64,000 nt of DNA from Perognathus longimembris pacificus (Eukaryota; Chordata; Mammalia; Rodentia; Heteromyidae): positions 14,869,528 through 14,933,527 of the forward strand of contig NC_063184.1 of the NCBI RefSeq assembly GCF_023159225.1. Reading direction: 5' to 3'. Positions 24,786 to 34,795 of this stretch are shown here, piece by piece. Numbering within the stretch: position 1 is the stretch's first letter; each line of letters starts with the position of its first letter. The notes under the pieces are model-generated. The model was not told the DNA's origin. It worked only from the letters and a program-made list of their open reading frames with translations, and searched no databases. Made by a program: the position numbers and the translations under genes.

Positions 24786-25631
24786 AGTATTAGCAACCCA
24801 AGGCCCTTCCTTCTGTGAACCCATTTGTGTTCTAAAGAAATTGATGATCTGCTACAATGGACCACAAGTAGTACAGCAAGTGGTTTCATGTTACCACATC
24901 TGGATTATTTTCAGTGGTGGAAAAATCAAATAACAATGATGCCAACTGGGCCACCCACTGCAAAATGTGGGTGACCACGTGAGCCAACAGCCTCTCTAAT
25001 GAGTATTTACTCCCAAGGACTCTATGTGTAAACTACTTCCAGACTGATGTGGTGCCAAGCTTAGAAGATTAAGTCTGTCCATGGCTTTTGTTGATCAGTA
25101 GCCAGGCCATCTAGGAACACAGGAGAGGTCTCCTTATTAAACATATCAAGAATATTGCTTTCAGACAAGAATGCCAAGCATAGATCACAGAATGCTATAA
25201 AATAGTTGGAAGACAGTAGAAATAAGTAATAACAGTATCACCCTGCTCTGGTGGTGCAGTGATTTTGTTTAGTTAAGGCATTGTTGTTGGGGTTTGTTTT
25301 TTTTGCAGAAGACATGAAAGCTTTGCTTAGTACTTTTGTGGTCTGGTCTACATTATAGGTAGCTGCATGCTTGTCTGTAGTTTGATGTTACTAGGGGGAG
25401 GGGGAAGGTATTTCTCTGCTTTACTCTTATTCTCATAATTCTTTTCCTTTTCCTTACTAAGGAGGGTATGTGAGGCTGAACACTAGATTTTGAACTATAT
25501 TATAGTTATATAAGTTTTCAGATATGTTATCTAACGTATTTGAAAAATATTGGAGAGACCACAAGAGTCAGAGCCACCTAATTCTTAAAATACTTCTGTA
25601 ACATTATAATTCTGAATAATAATTATAATTC
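24786..25631. other. Unique intronic sequence
   Basis: No repeat recognised. A GGGGGAGGGGG run lies at about 25394-25404. Confidence 0.55.
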
Positions 25632-26114
25632 AGGCTGGGCACTGGTGGCTCATACCTGTAATCCCAACTACTCAGGAGGCTGGGAAGTGAGAATCACTTT
25701 CTGAGTACTTTTGAGTCTGAGTTTCTAACGTGGCCAGTAAGGCTTCTGTGAAATGCAAAGAGTTCCTGTGGAGGGAGATGAATCTGAGCACGCATCTGGG
25801 GGCAGTTTCTTTTTACCTTCTCTCCTGTGGGTGAGTGAGTGATGGTAACTCCTCTCCTCCTGAATTGAAGGGACTTTGCAAGAGCCAGATCTTCAGTTTT
25901 CTGGAAGCTCCATGTGTGACACCAGCTCAGAAATGTGCCAACACTTTGAAAGCCAGCCTGTGTACTGAAGCCCATAAATTCTTATTTCCAATTAACCACC
26001 CAACAAAGCCAGAAGTGGAGCTTTGGCTCAAGTGGTAGAGTGTAGGCTTGAGCACAAAAGCTCAGGGATGGTACCCAGGCCCTGAGTTCAAGCCCCAGGA
26101 CTGGAACAAAAAAA
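25632..26114 (+). mobile_element. B1-Geo composite SINE interrupted by a 256-bp insert
   Basis: The B1-like part begins at 25632 and is broken at about 25696 after GAGAATCA. It resumes at 25953 with CCAGCCTG and runs through the right module to GACTGGAACAAAAAAA. The intervening 25697-25952 is not SINE sequence and has a near-identical partner at 27317-27571. Confidence 0.85.
25697..25952 (+). repeat. Duplicated 256-bp segment, copy 1 (inside a SINE)
   Basis: About 97% identical to 27317-27571 in the same orientation, with six substitutions clustered in the first 75 bases and one 1-base indel. It begins CTTTCTGAGTACTTTTGAG and ends AACACTTTGAAAG. It interrupts a B1-Geo SINE and has no A tail or target duplication. 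Confidence 0.92.
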
Positions 26115-26819
26115 TGTAATTCTGTATGCTTAGCACAAGGAAGAATATAATGTACTTTTCTTTTAGGAGATATAGAGAAATTACATTTCTAGGGAATAGT
26201 TTAGTATCATTTAGAAAGTTAGTGTCTTGAGTTTATCCTGACTCATGGATCTGTATATATCTCAGGCTAATCAGATTCCCAAAGCAAGGCAAATGAAAGG
26301 ACACAGCAAAAATCACATTCTGTATATATTTACCCAGAGAGAATACAAAGCCAAAAAGTATTTATATATTGTGACACAAGTCATTGCTACACTGGATTTT
26401 AAGATGAGTACTTCAAAATATGTTTACTTCAGTAAAGCAAAGCCTAGGCAAATAAGACAAAATCTAATTTAGTATACTTTAAAAGAAAACAGCAGTTGTT
26501 TGATTTTTTTCTATTTCCAAAAGTTTTTCCAATAGTTAGACAGTTTTCCATAATGCTTATTTTCTATAGGCCCAACAAGCCCTTTATAGATAGATATATC
26601 CAGAAACTAGACCACAGCAGTAGCAGTGAGGTGAGATTTTAGCCAGAAGCTATGAAACACCTACCAGTTAGGTCAAACAATGTCTCGGATTCTATAGTAG
26701 CAAAGGGACCGCCAATGGAGATTCATGTGAATTGTGCTATGAAAAAAGGAAATGTCCCCAAAGCATCCAAATAATGATAATGGTATTAACAGAACAGGGC
26801 AAATTGCCTAAACACTCCT

Positions 26820-26997
26820 GAAAGACTTGGCTGATGCTCTACCACTTGAACCATGCATTCAACTGTGTTTCTGCTATTTATTTTGGAAGTAGAGTCTCAG
26901 GGACTTTTATGCTTACACTGATTTTAAACCATAATTCTGCAGATCTCACCTTCCTGAAGGTCTATGATCACAGGCATGGTTCACCAGCACCAGGCAA
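26820..26997 (-). mobile_element. Diverged B1-Geo SINE, antisense
   Basis: Complement of the right module (GCTCTACCACTTGAACC) followed by complement of the B1-like part (CAGATCTCACCTTCCTGA, CACCAGCACC). Older than the others judging by substitutions. Confidence 0.65.
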
Positions 26998-27316
26998 GAG
27001 CTAATCTTGAGAGGAGAGCCTAGAAAAATAATCATGGATAGGTAAACATGTGGGAAGACCCCAGAGATATATGAGACTGGAGAGGGGAGAAAGGTCCTCA
27101 ACTGGAGTCTTAAAAATCGAGTGAAAGCAGAGCCAATGGAAATCCAGTTTCAATTCTGAACAAAGATCATAAAACTGCTTCTTGGAGGCAATTGGCTCCA
27201 AAATTAAAAACACAACAAAACAAGAAGCACAAATCAATCTTGTTCTCCAGGAACCTAGCATTCAGCTTAATTCCAGAAAGGAGCAGAGATTTCTTTGAGG
27301 TTAAGTGCTAACATGC

Positions 27317-27571
27317 CTTTCTGAGTACTTTTGAGTCTGAGTTTCTAACTTGACCAGTTAGGCTTCTGTGAAATGCAAAGAGGACCTTTGGAGGGAGATG
27401 AATCTGAGCACGCATCTGGGGGCAGTTTCTTTTTACCTTCTCTCCTGTGGGTGAGTGAGTGATGGTAACTCCTCTCCTCCTAATTGAAGGGACTTTGCAA
27501 GAGCCAGATCTTCAGTTTTCTGGAAGCTCCATGTGTGACACCAGCTCAGAAATGTGCCAACACTTTGAAAG
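27317..27571 (+). repeat. Duplicated 255-bp segment, copy 2 (likely source)
   Basis: Same segment as 25697-25952, set in unique sequence (preceded by GTGCTAACATGC, followed by ACAAACCATGCCC). Because copy 1 breaks a SINE, this location is the better candidate for the original. I did not recognise the segment as a known element. Confidence 0.92.
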
Positions 27572-27720
27572 ACAAACCATGCCCAGAAAACTGTCCAGAC
27601 ATTTTATCTAAGACATTTTAGACATAAATAAAATAGCTATTCCGTATTGGGTATGCTTTCAGATTAACTTTAGTAAAAATGAGAGTAATATTTGAATTCA
27701 TTTAAAAAGGATATGAAGCA

Positions 27721-27944
27721 CCAGGTGCTGGTGGCTCACGCCTGTGATCCTAACTATGCAGGAGGCTGAGATCAGAGGATTGTGGTTCAAACCCAGTATG
27801 GGTGAGAAAGTCTGTGTGACTATCATCTCTAAATAACGACCAAAAAATGCCCGAAGTAGAGCTATGGCTCAAGTGGTAGAGCAGTAGCATTGAGCACAAA
27901 AGCTCAAGGACAGCACTCAGGCCCTAAGTTCAAGCCACTGGAAT

Positions 27945-27947
<3 letters not shown>
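27721..27947 (+). mobile_element. B1-Geo composite SINE with (CA)n tail
   Basis: Complete left and right parts (GCTGGTGGCTCACGCCTGTG; GCTCAAGTGGTAGAGC). The A tail is replaced by a CA microsatellite starting at the element end. Confidence 0.85.

Positions 27948-27992
<45 letters not shown>
27948..27992. repeat. (CA)n microsatellite at a B1-Geo tail
   Basis: Begins at the end of the SINE at 27721-27947. An AT-rich tract with TATA repeats follows to about 28080. Confidence 0.93.
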
Positions 27993-27995
<3 letters not shown>

Positions 27996-28539
27996 TATAT
28001 GCATATATATATATATTCCCTGATATATACCTGTAAATTTCTATATATCTATATTGACCGATCAACATAGATAGAGAGAGATCTATATTCTGGTCTTACT
28101 ATGTTGACTCTTATTTTAAATTGATCACAAAACATCTATCAGAAATTCTGTCATCTCTCTTTCATACACATATGCTAATATGCTAGAGAGAGGTGCAGTG
28201 TGAGAGCTGGTTGTATCATTTCAGGCAAGTTTCTTAATTCACTGGAGTTTATTATCCTTGTCTATAAAAATAGTACTGGCAACCAAAATAAGTTTCCTTG
28301 TGAAGCTCTGGAAAAATGTTTGAGGAGCCAAGCAATAGATATAGGCTTTATTTAATTTAGAAAACTCTAGAGCTTACTTATATATACCCATGTCTACCAA
28401 TGCCAGGTTTGCTTGCTTCCATTGCTGCCTTCTTACTTCCTCCTTTCCTGCTTCTCTTTCTTCCTATTTTCTTTCCTTTCTAAAGAATTAATCACCTCTT
28501 GTGTAACAGGCAGTGTGCTACAAACCAGATTGAACACAC

Positions 28540-28583
28540 TGGGGGTATAGCTCTACACTGGGGGTAGAGCATTTGACTGACTG
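28540..28583 (+). pseudogene. tRNA-Cys-like 5' fragment, inserted and broken
   Basis: GGGGGTATAGCTC at 28541 and GGTAGAGCATTTGACTG are the acceptor/D-arm and anticodon-stem sequence of tRNA-Cys(GCA) as known. The D loop is expanded by about six bases (TACACTGG), and nothing 3' of the anticodon region is present. CAGATTGAACACAC occurs at 28526-28539 and 28584-28597, so the fragment sits between direct repeats. It cannot fold as a tRNA. Confidence 0.65.
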
Positions 28584-28589
28584 CAGATT

Positions 28590-28650
28590 GAACACACATA
28601 TAGACACACAGACACACAGACACACACAGACACACACAGACACACACACC
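28590..28650. repeat. (ACACAG)n / (CA)n tract
   Basis: GACACACA units of varying length directly downstream of the tRNA-Cys-like fragment and its direct repeat. Confidence 0.88.
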
Positions 28651-29154
28651 ACAGCCTAGGATCCTGTCCCTGCCCTCCTTAAAATCCTACTGTAACTTCC
28701 TCTTTCTTCCAGGGTAGACGGAATTAGGATGTGGCTGAGTAGGGCTGATCTCACACGGGCTTCTCCTTGCCCTCCTCCCTCTAGCACTTTTCCTCTTTCC
28801 AGCCATGCTGTCTCCAGTCTCAGGGACTTTCCACGAGCCATTTTCAGTTTCTGAAACTTGTTCTCAGCCCATCAGTTGGTTAGCTCCTAGGACATCCTTC
28901 ATGTCTTAGCTCAGCTTTTACTTCTTCAGAAAAATCTGTCTGTGATCCTTAAGCAGCATTAGATTTTTTTTCCTCTGTGCCACATTTACACAGAGAGACC
29001 CCCTGTACATTTTATTTATTCATGTTTTATTATGTTCCATTTACTCCACAAAAGAGTAATACCAGATGTTGTGTTTGTCATCTCTCATCATAATATAGCT
29101 AATGTCTGACGCCCTGCCTGACTCACTCATAATAAATGCCCAATGTTTATTGGT

Positions 29155-29332
29155 TGACTGACTGACGGAATAGTGAATGAGTGAGTGGCTGAATGGATGG
29201 ATGAATGGCGGAGTAACTGAGTGCTGGCTGGCTAGCTGGATGCCTGAGTGGATGGGTTAATGGCTGAGACGGTGGATGGACACATGGATGGACTGATGGG
29301 TGAGTGGATGGGTGGATAGATGGATGAATTGA
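29155..29332. repeat. Degenerate (TGGA/TGAG)n tetranucleotide array
   Basis: Imperfect GACTGACTGA, GAATGAGTGA and TGGATGGATGAA-type units over about 180 bp. Confidence 0.85.
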
Positions 29333-30699
29333 ACTACTGAGGAAATTTATTGCCACCAATTCTTTTTCCTATTAGTAGTGGAGAAGCTCTCAATAAAGTA
29401 GTTCTTCGCTTCAAATTAAAAACTTAAAAAAAAATCTTGTGGGCTTCTGTAATACACAAACAGACTGTAGTAATAAAGATAATTCTTTGAGGGCAGTTCC
29501 TAGTTGTACTCTTTCATAAACTAGCAACTTCTACCACAAAGGCCTGGAAGCTGCAAGACAGCCTCGGAGGAATTAGGACTCCCAAGCCCTTCATTAGGAT
29601 GCATATTGTTTAAAGAAAGAAAGGGCCCAGAGGCTTACAATAAGCTCTTTCAAACATGACTATTTATGAACAATGGTCAAGACGTTTTGTTTACTTCCTC
29701 ACAAATGAGATTTCAATAAATAACACAGGGATGTCCTTGGGAAAAATAGAATGGTTAAAAATTAGAAAGGATGGAGAGATGGCTCCTAAGGAGAAACCTG
29801 GAGAAAATCAATGAAGCTGGGATTTTGTTGCAGCCATGGGGGTTAACGTTTAGAGTAATTACTACATAAATTTTTTCCTATGGGATGAATTTGTATGTGA
29901 ATTCTATTATGGGAAAGGTACTGAAGGTTCTTCCCTTAATGCAGTCAGATCCCAAAGGGAGAAATATTTGTCACTCTCCTTTAGTGAGGCCTGTTACATC
30001 ACCAAGCTCCTGTTTTGCTAGACTCATTTAAATAGCTACTGGTTAGTTATTCTGTAAGAATTAATTCTGTAAGAATTAATCGTCTTTGACTTATTGCAAA
30101 CACTGAGACCCGAGATCATTTGAAAAGAAAATTGTGTTAAAAAATGTACCCAAATTATGATTTAACTCATATTCAGTGACCCCCTAGGTTGTCACTGGAA
30201 TTTAAATGCAACCAAAAACATCTCAGAACAACTAATATGGTTTGGGATGAGCCTAGAAGAATTCTATAAAAGATTAAAAATAATTGAGGTGGGTTACATA
30301 TGTTAAAATCTTATTGGTGTGGCATTGTACCTGCTATTGCCTCTTAATTGGGAAGAATTGTGTAGTGCTTGGCTTTGACATTTGGGGAGAAGCATTTCTG
30401 CCAAACATTTAGAAATAACTCATCAAAAGATGATGTTGTTATAGTTTTAACGCAATGGCTGTTATTAGCTATTTGATGAAATATGATATATTAATTCTCT
30501 GAGTATTTGTAGAACAAGGGTACTTCTATTTTGTGTCTTCAAAATTGCCATCTTAGCTTATATCTATAGATAAAGAAATAATATGTATACTATATAAAGA
30601 ACGTAACAGTACAATAAAAATGCAGGAAAAGTCTATTTTTATTTTACCCTTATTTAAAATCTAATATTTTTGTAACTATTTTTAATTTTTGTACTTATA
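29333..30699. other. Unique intronic sequence
   Basis: AT-rich. Only the 15-bp tandem duplication at 30049 stands out. Confidence 0.55.
30049..30078 (+). repeat. Perfect 15-bp tandem duplication
   Basis: ATTCTGTAAGAATTA occurs twice in direct succession. Confidence 0.95.
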
Positions 30700-30893
30700 C
30701 CTGAAGTCAGGGCCTCCAGAATCCTAGGCAAATACTCTACTACTAACACCTCATTTTCAACCTTTCTGTTTTTATACTTATTTTTTTAAAGATAAATCTC
30801 AATAAATGCCAGGCTGGCCTATAACTCAGCATCTCCCTGCCTCTGCCTCCAGAAGAACTGAGATTCCATGTGTGTGCACCATCATGTTCAGCT
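30700..30893 (-). mobile_element. Antisense ID-like fragment and B1
   Basis: An antisense ID-like unit (CCTGAAGTCAGGGCCTCCAG) is followed by an antisense B1 (CCAGGCTGGCCTATAACTCA; CCATCATGTTCAGCTC). Confidence 0.65.
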
Positions 30894-30982
30894 CTGTCTC
30901 AAACTGTATTAATATTTTGTTCCTTTTCAGCCATTCCTTCTTAAACTTCTACAATATGCAAACTTAAAAAACTCTGGTACCT

Positions 30983-31230
30983 AGGGCTAGGGATATGGCC
31001 TAGTGGCAAGAGTGCTCGCCTAGTATACATGAAGCCCTATGAAGCCCTATGAAGCCCTGTGCTCAATTCCCCAGCACCACATATACAGAAAATGGCCAGA
31101 GGTGGCGCTGTGGCTCAAGTGGTAGAGTGCTAGCCTTGAGCAAAAAGAAGCCAGGGACAGTGCTCAGGCCCCGAGTCCAAGCCCCAGGACTGGCAAACAA
31201 ACAAACAAACAAACAAACAAACAAACAAAC
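30983..31230 (+). mobile_element. IDL-Geo SINE with internal 10-bp triplication and (CAAA)n tail
   Basis: Longer than its relatives, because ATGAAGCCCT is present three times in tandem (31029-31058) in the left monomer and the tail is an expanded CAAA repeat. Identical AAAAACTCTGGTACCT flanks it at 30967-30982 and 31231-31246. Confidence 0.93.
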
Positions 31231-31232
31231 AA
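31195..31232. repeat. (CAAA)n tail of an IDL-Geo SINE
   Basis: Nine or more perfect ACAA units between the SINE body and its target duplication. Confidence 0.92.
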
Positions 31233-31344
31233 AAACTCTGGTACCTGTGAGACTTTTATCTTTACCTTCCTTAGTTTATTATCTTAATCATTTTCTTCTC
31301 TCCTGGCAAATCCTCCTAGAATTCAGAGGGAAGAGCATTATAAA

Positions 31345-31925
31345 AATCAGTAGGATGGGGCCCAGAAGGGTGGCTCACACTTGTAAACCCAGATACTCAG
31401 GAGGCATTCAGGAGGACCTCAGTTCCAGACTCAACGGTACAGAAAGGTAGGAAGACCTCATCTTGACAAACTGGGTATGGTAGGACAGGTCTTCAATCTC
31501 AGCTGCTAGGGAGGTAGAGGTAGAGGCATCGTGGTCCAAGACCAGCTTGAGAAAAATGAAAGGACCTATACTAAAATCAACTTAGCAGGGCATCGGTGGC
31601 TCATGCCTGTAATCCTAGCTTCCCAGGAGACTGAGATTTGAGGATCATGGTTCAAAGTCAGCATGGTCAGGAAATTCCATAAGACTCTAATCTCCAATTA
31701 ACCACTGGAAAACCAGAAGTGGCACTCTGGCTCAAATGGTAGAGCACTAGTCTTGAGCAAAAGAGGGTCAGGGACAGCACCCAGGCCCGGAGTTCAAGCT
31801 CCACAACCAACCAAAAAACGAAAACAAAAACCCAAAACCAATTAAAGCAAAACGTAATGGCTGTAATTGTAGAGGGCTTACTGCACAAGTAGAAGGCTCT
31901 GATTTCAAATCCTATCCTGGAAAAA
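31345..31925 (+). mobile_element. Old B1 dimer split by a younger SINE
   Basis: The dimeric B1-like part occupies 31345-31582 and its ID-like tail 31850-31921 (TAGAGGGCTTACTGCACAAG). The B1-Geo copy at 31585-31840 separates them. Confidence 0.6.
31585..31840 (+). mobile_element. B1-Geo composite SINE nested in an older B1 dimer
   Basis: A complete composite element (GGTGGCTCATGCCTGTAATC to GAGTTCAAGCTCC and an A-rich tail) sits between the dimeric B1 part (31345-31582) and the ID-like tail (31850-31921) of an older element. Confidence 0.8.
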
Positions 31926-33972
31926 AATCAAGGTCATTAGGTCAAGTACAATAGGGCATGTTGGCAGTGCGGTATAGCTTAGGCTTTTGGTTGTCATAAA
32001 TAACACTTGCATTAATGACTAAAACTACCATCAGCTCCACTTACACTGAAATGCATCTAGCCAAGTTTGTGATGGAGCAAGTCATGTATATATTTATTCA
32101 TGTCCTAAATACCAAAAATGAGCCATAGCTTTAATAGTGACTATAACTTTAAGATGGTGATGAGTGGAAACAATATTTTGAGATTCAGAAAGAATCTGAA
32201 TGAGACGTAGATACATCTGTTGTTGACAATATCACAGATACAGCTAATACCATGGTGACTCCACCGCATACATCCCCAGTCGGAAGACAGGTCCTTACCA
32301 TTAAAGAAAAATAAAGATATCATGTCCAGTCAGGACTAGGGACTTCTGGTTGAGAATCTGTCGAATGTTTGATGAGAAAATAAATGATGGTTTGAGTAAG
32401 GGAGACTTGAAGATTCTCTGCAGACTTACTTTCTTAAGCCACGCTCTAATGACAAGAAGAATAAAAGCGGGAACTAATGTTTAGAGCACTCTGCTCTGTA
32501 TGTCAGCAAACTCACAAAACCTCTGCGTGGTCAGATTTCATAGACACAACAGTGAAGTGAAACAAAGCCTGGAGTCAATAAGCAAGTAGCACGTGTGTCA
32601 TTGAGTACGTAACGGGCTGCTGTTTCTTTCTTTTTTTTTTTTTTTCTTGTCTTCTTAAATGGTACAAAAACGGACAAATAAATATAAATTGACAGAAGAG
32701 CAGGGTTATATAAGTAATAATTTTAGGAGCAAAAAATCATGAAGATTATTTTGAATGTTGATAAATCTGCAGAAGGTGTTTATTTTTATCTACCTAACTT
32801 ACAAATGATTGCAATTAAATTGTGGCTATCAGCAGCACTCGAAAGAGAAAGCCCATCAACATGTGCTTGCTAAGAAATTTGATTCACTATTTTTCAGCTC
32901 TGAAAAATTTGCAAAAGAGCTAACCCATAACATGCACCAACTTTTCAACAGTCAAAACACTTGTTTTGCCTCCCCTGAAAGATTTAATGAGTTTTGAATT
33001 GTTATTTTAGAGCAGGCAGTTTAACTAACTTGCAGTTTCCAGAGAAAAGAGCAGAAAGTCATGAGTAGCATGTACATAGAGTTAAAGCCAAAATTATTTT
33101 TTTTAACATTCTTTTATATAAACATTCTCCTTGATTAAAGTATTAGTTAATCTCAAAGAAAAGTTTAAATATTAAGATAAATTCTTGAAAATTAACTTAT
33201 TTATATATTAACTTATAAAAGAGGAAATTAAAATTCAAATGGATAGATTTTCCTAAGATGGTATAATTGTAATGAATCATAAATGTATAATTATCATGTC
33301 TTATTTAACCCTGTTCTTTCTCTAGAACAGGCCTCTAGAAATAAGTTGAATAAGACAAGCAGAAAGAAAAAAGTAGGAAAGTAAGAAAGTCCACTTCATA
33401 TTCATTTACAGATTTCTCACTGCTATTGTTGAAGATTGATTGTTTTAGAAAAAAATTCTGCTACATAATTATTTCTCCTAATTATAAATTATAACCAATA
33501 CAAAGGGAAATACATACTTTTGACAGTATGAATGAAACATAAAACATTCTGATATTTCAAGCTTTGTGTTTTAATACTGTGTGATTTTTTGAAATATAAA
33601 CCATTATTCATAAAATAAATTTATAATAGATACCTAGATATTCAGGTTTTTCATTCTTTGCAAAATTAATTTTACCTTTTTTTTGTTTAAGCTAGCGCCT
33701 TCCTAGTTTAGTTTTTGTGACACAGAAAATTATATCAGAAATTGAATTTATTACCCATAACTTTTTTAAATTACACTTTACTGTGTAAGATTTATAATTG
33801 TAGACTTGCTCATGTTTTGGGTTTTTACTATATTCCTTTCTCACAAACATTGACGTTGTCAGAAACGTCTGACTGTTTTGTTTCAGAAGTGGAGTTATTG
33901 GGGGAATTTTATAAATGGAGAATCAGACTCAATCTCTGTATCTTCTTAGGAAAAGGAAATACATGTTAAACA
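31926..33972. other. Unique intronic sequence
   Basis: No repeat recognised except a T-run at 32630-32645. Very AT-rich between 33080 and 33700. Confidence 0.55.
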
Positions 33973-33983
33973 GGCATAAAGAA

Positions 33984-34239
33984 GCTGAGCACCATTGGCT
34001 CACACCTATCATCTTAACTATTGAGGAGACTGAGATCTGAAGATTGTTTAAAGCAAGCCCAGGCAGGAAAGTCCATCCACGAGACTCTTTTCTTCAGTTG
34101 ACAAAAAGGAAAAATCTGGAAGTGGAGCTGTGGCTTAAGTGGTAGAATGCTAATTTTGAGTGAAAAAATTTCAGGGATAGTGACCCAGCCCTGAGTTTAA
34201 GCCCCAAGATTGGCACAAAAAAAAAAAAAAAAAAAAAGG
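33984..34239 (+). mobile_element. B1-Geo composite SINE with target duplication
   Basis: GGCATAAAGAA flanks it at 33973-33983 and 34243-34253. Both halves and an uninterrupted run of about 21 A's are present. Confidence 0.85.
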
Positions 34240-34286
34240 ATGGGCATAAAGAATCTAGTTGACTTCCCAAGTAAAGGAAAAAAAAT

Positions 34287-34496
34287 GGTCTTGGAATGTG
34301 GCTTAGTGGTAGAGTGCTTGCCTAGCATGCATGAAGTACTGGGTTCGATTCCTCAGTACCACATAAACAGAAAAGGCTACTAGTAGTGCTGTGGCTCAAG
34401 TGGTAGAGTGCTAGCCTTGAGCAAAAATAAGCTCAGGGACAGTGCCAGAGCCCTAAGTTCAAGTCCCAGGACTGGCAAAACAAACAAACAAAAAAA
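34287..34496 (+). mobile_element. IDL-Geo SINE, ID-like variant
   Basis: The left monomer is closer to the canonical ID element (TGGTAGAGTGCTTGCCTAGC) than the other copies are. Identical AAAGGAAAAAAAAT flanks it at 34273-34286 and 34497-34510. It lies about 50 bp downstream of a B1-Geo copy. Confidence 0.9.
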
Positions 34497-34582
34497 AAAG
34501 GAAAAAAAATTACATGGAAGGTAAAGAAGTAATTTTCTTGCACTGAAAACAACATTATATGGTGTGTATGCTAATAAGAAGG

Positions 34583-34795
34583 CTTGAACTTAGAGCCTGG
34601 GCACTGTCGTTTACATTTTTCACTCAAGGCTGATGCTTTACTATGTGACCAGCTCTACTTCCATCTTTTTGCTGATTAATTGGAGATAAGAGTCCCATGG
34701 ACTTTCATGTCCAGCCTGGTTTTGAACTGTGATCCTCATATCTCAGCCTCCTGAGTAGCTAGGATTACAAGTTTGAGGCAATGGCACCTACTCAA
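34583..34795 (-). mobile_element. B1-Geo composite SINE, antisense
   Basis: Complement of the right module (CACTCAAGGCTGATGCTTTA), linker TTAATTGGAGATAAGAGTCC and B1-like part (CTCAGCCTCCTGAGTAGCTA). Confidence 0.82.

Noticed and set aside
27948..28650. Regularly spaced repeats as a possible CRISPR-like array
   Set aside because: These are simple CA and ACACAG microsatellites with no unique spacers, in vertebrate DNA.
29147..29359. 70-codon minus-strand frame with a His-Pro-Ser repeat
   Set aside because: Translation of the degenerate TGGA tetranucleotide array.
30983..31230. SINE monomers as functional tRNA genes
   Set aside because: They keep A- and B-box-like sequences but lack a paired acceptor stem and sit in retroposed elements with target duplications.
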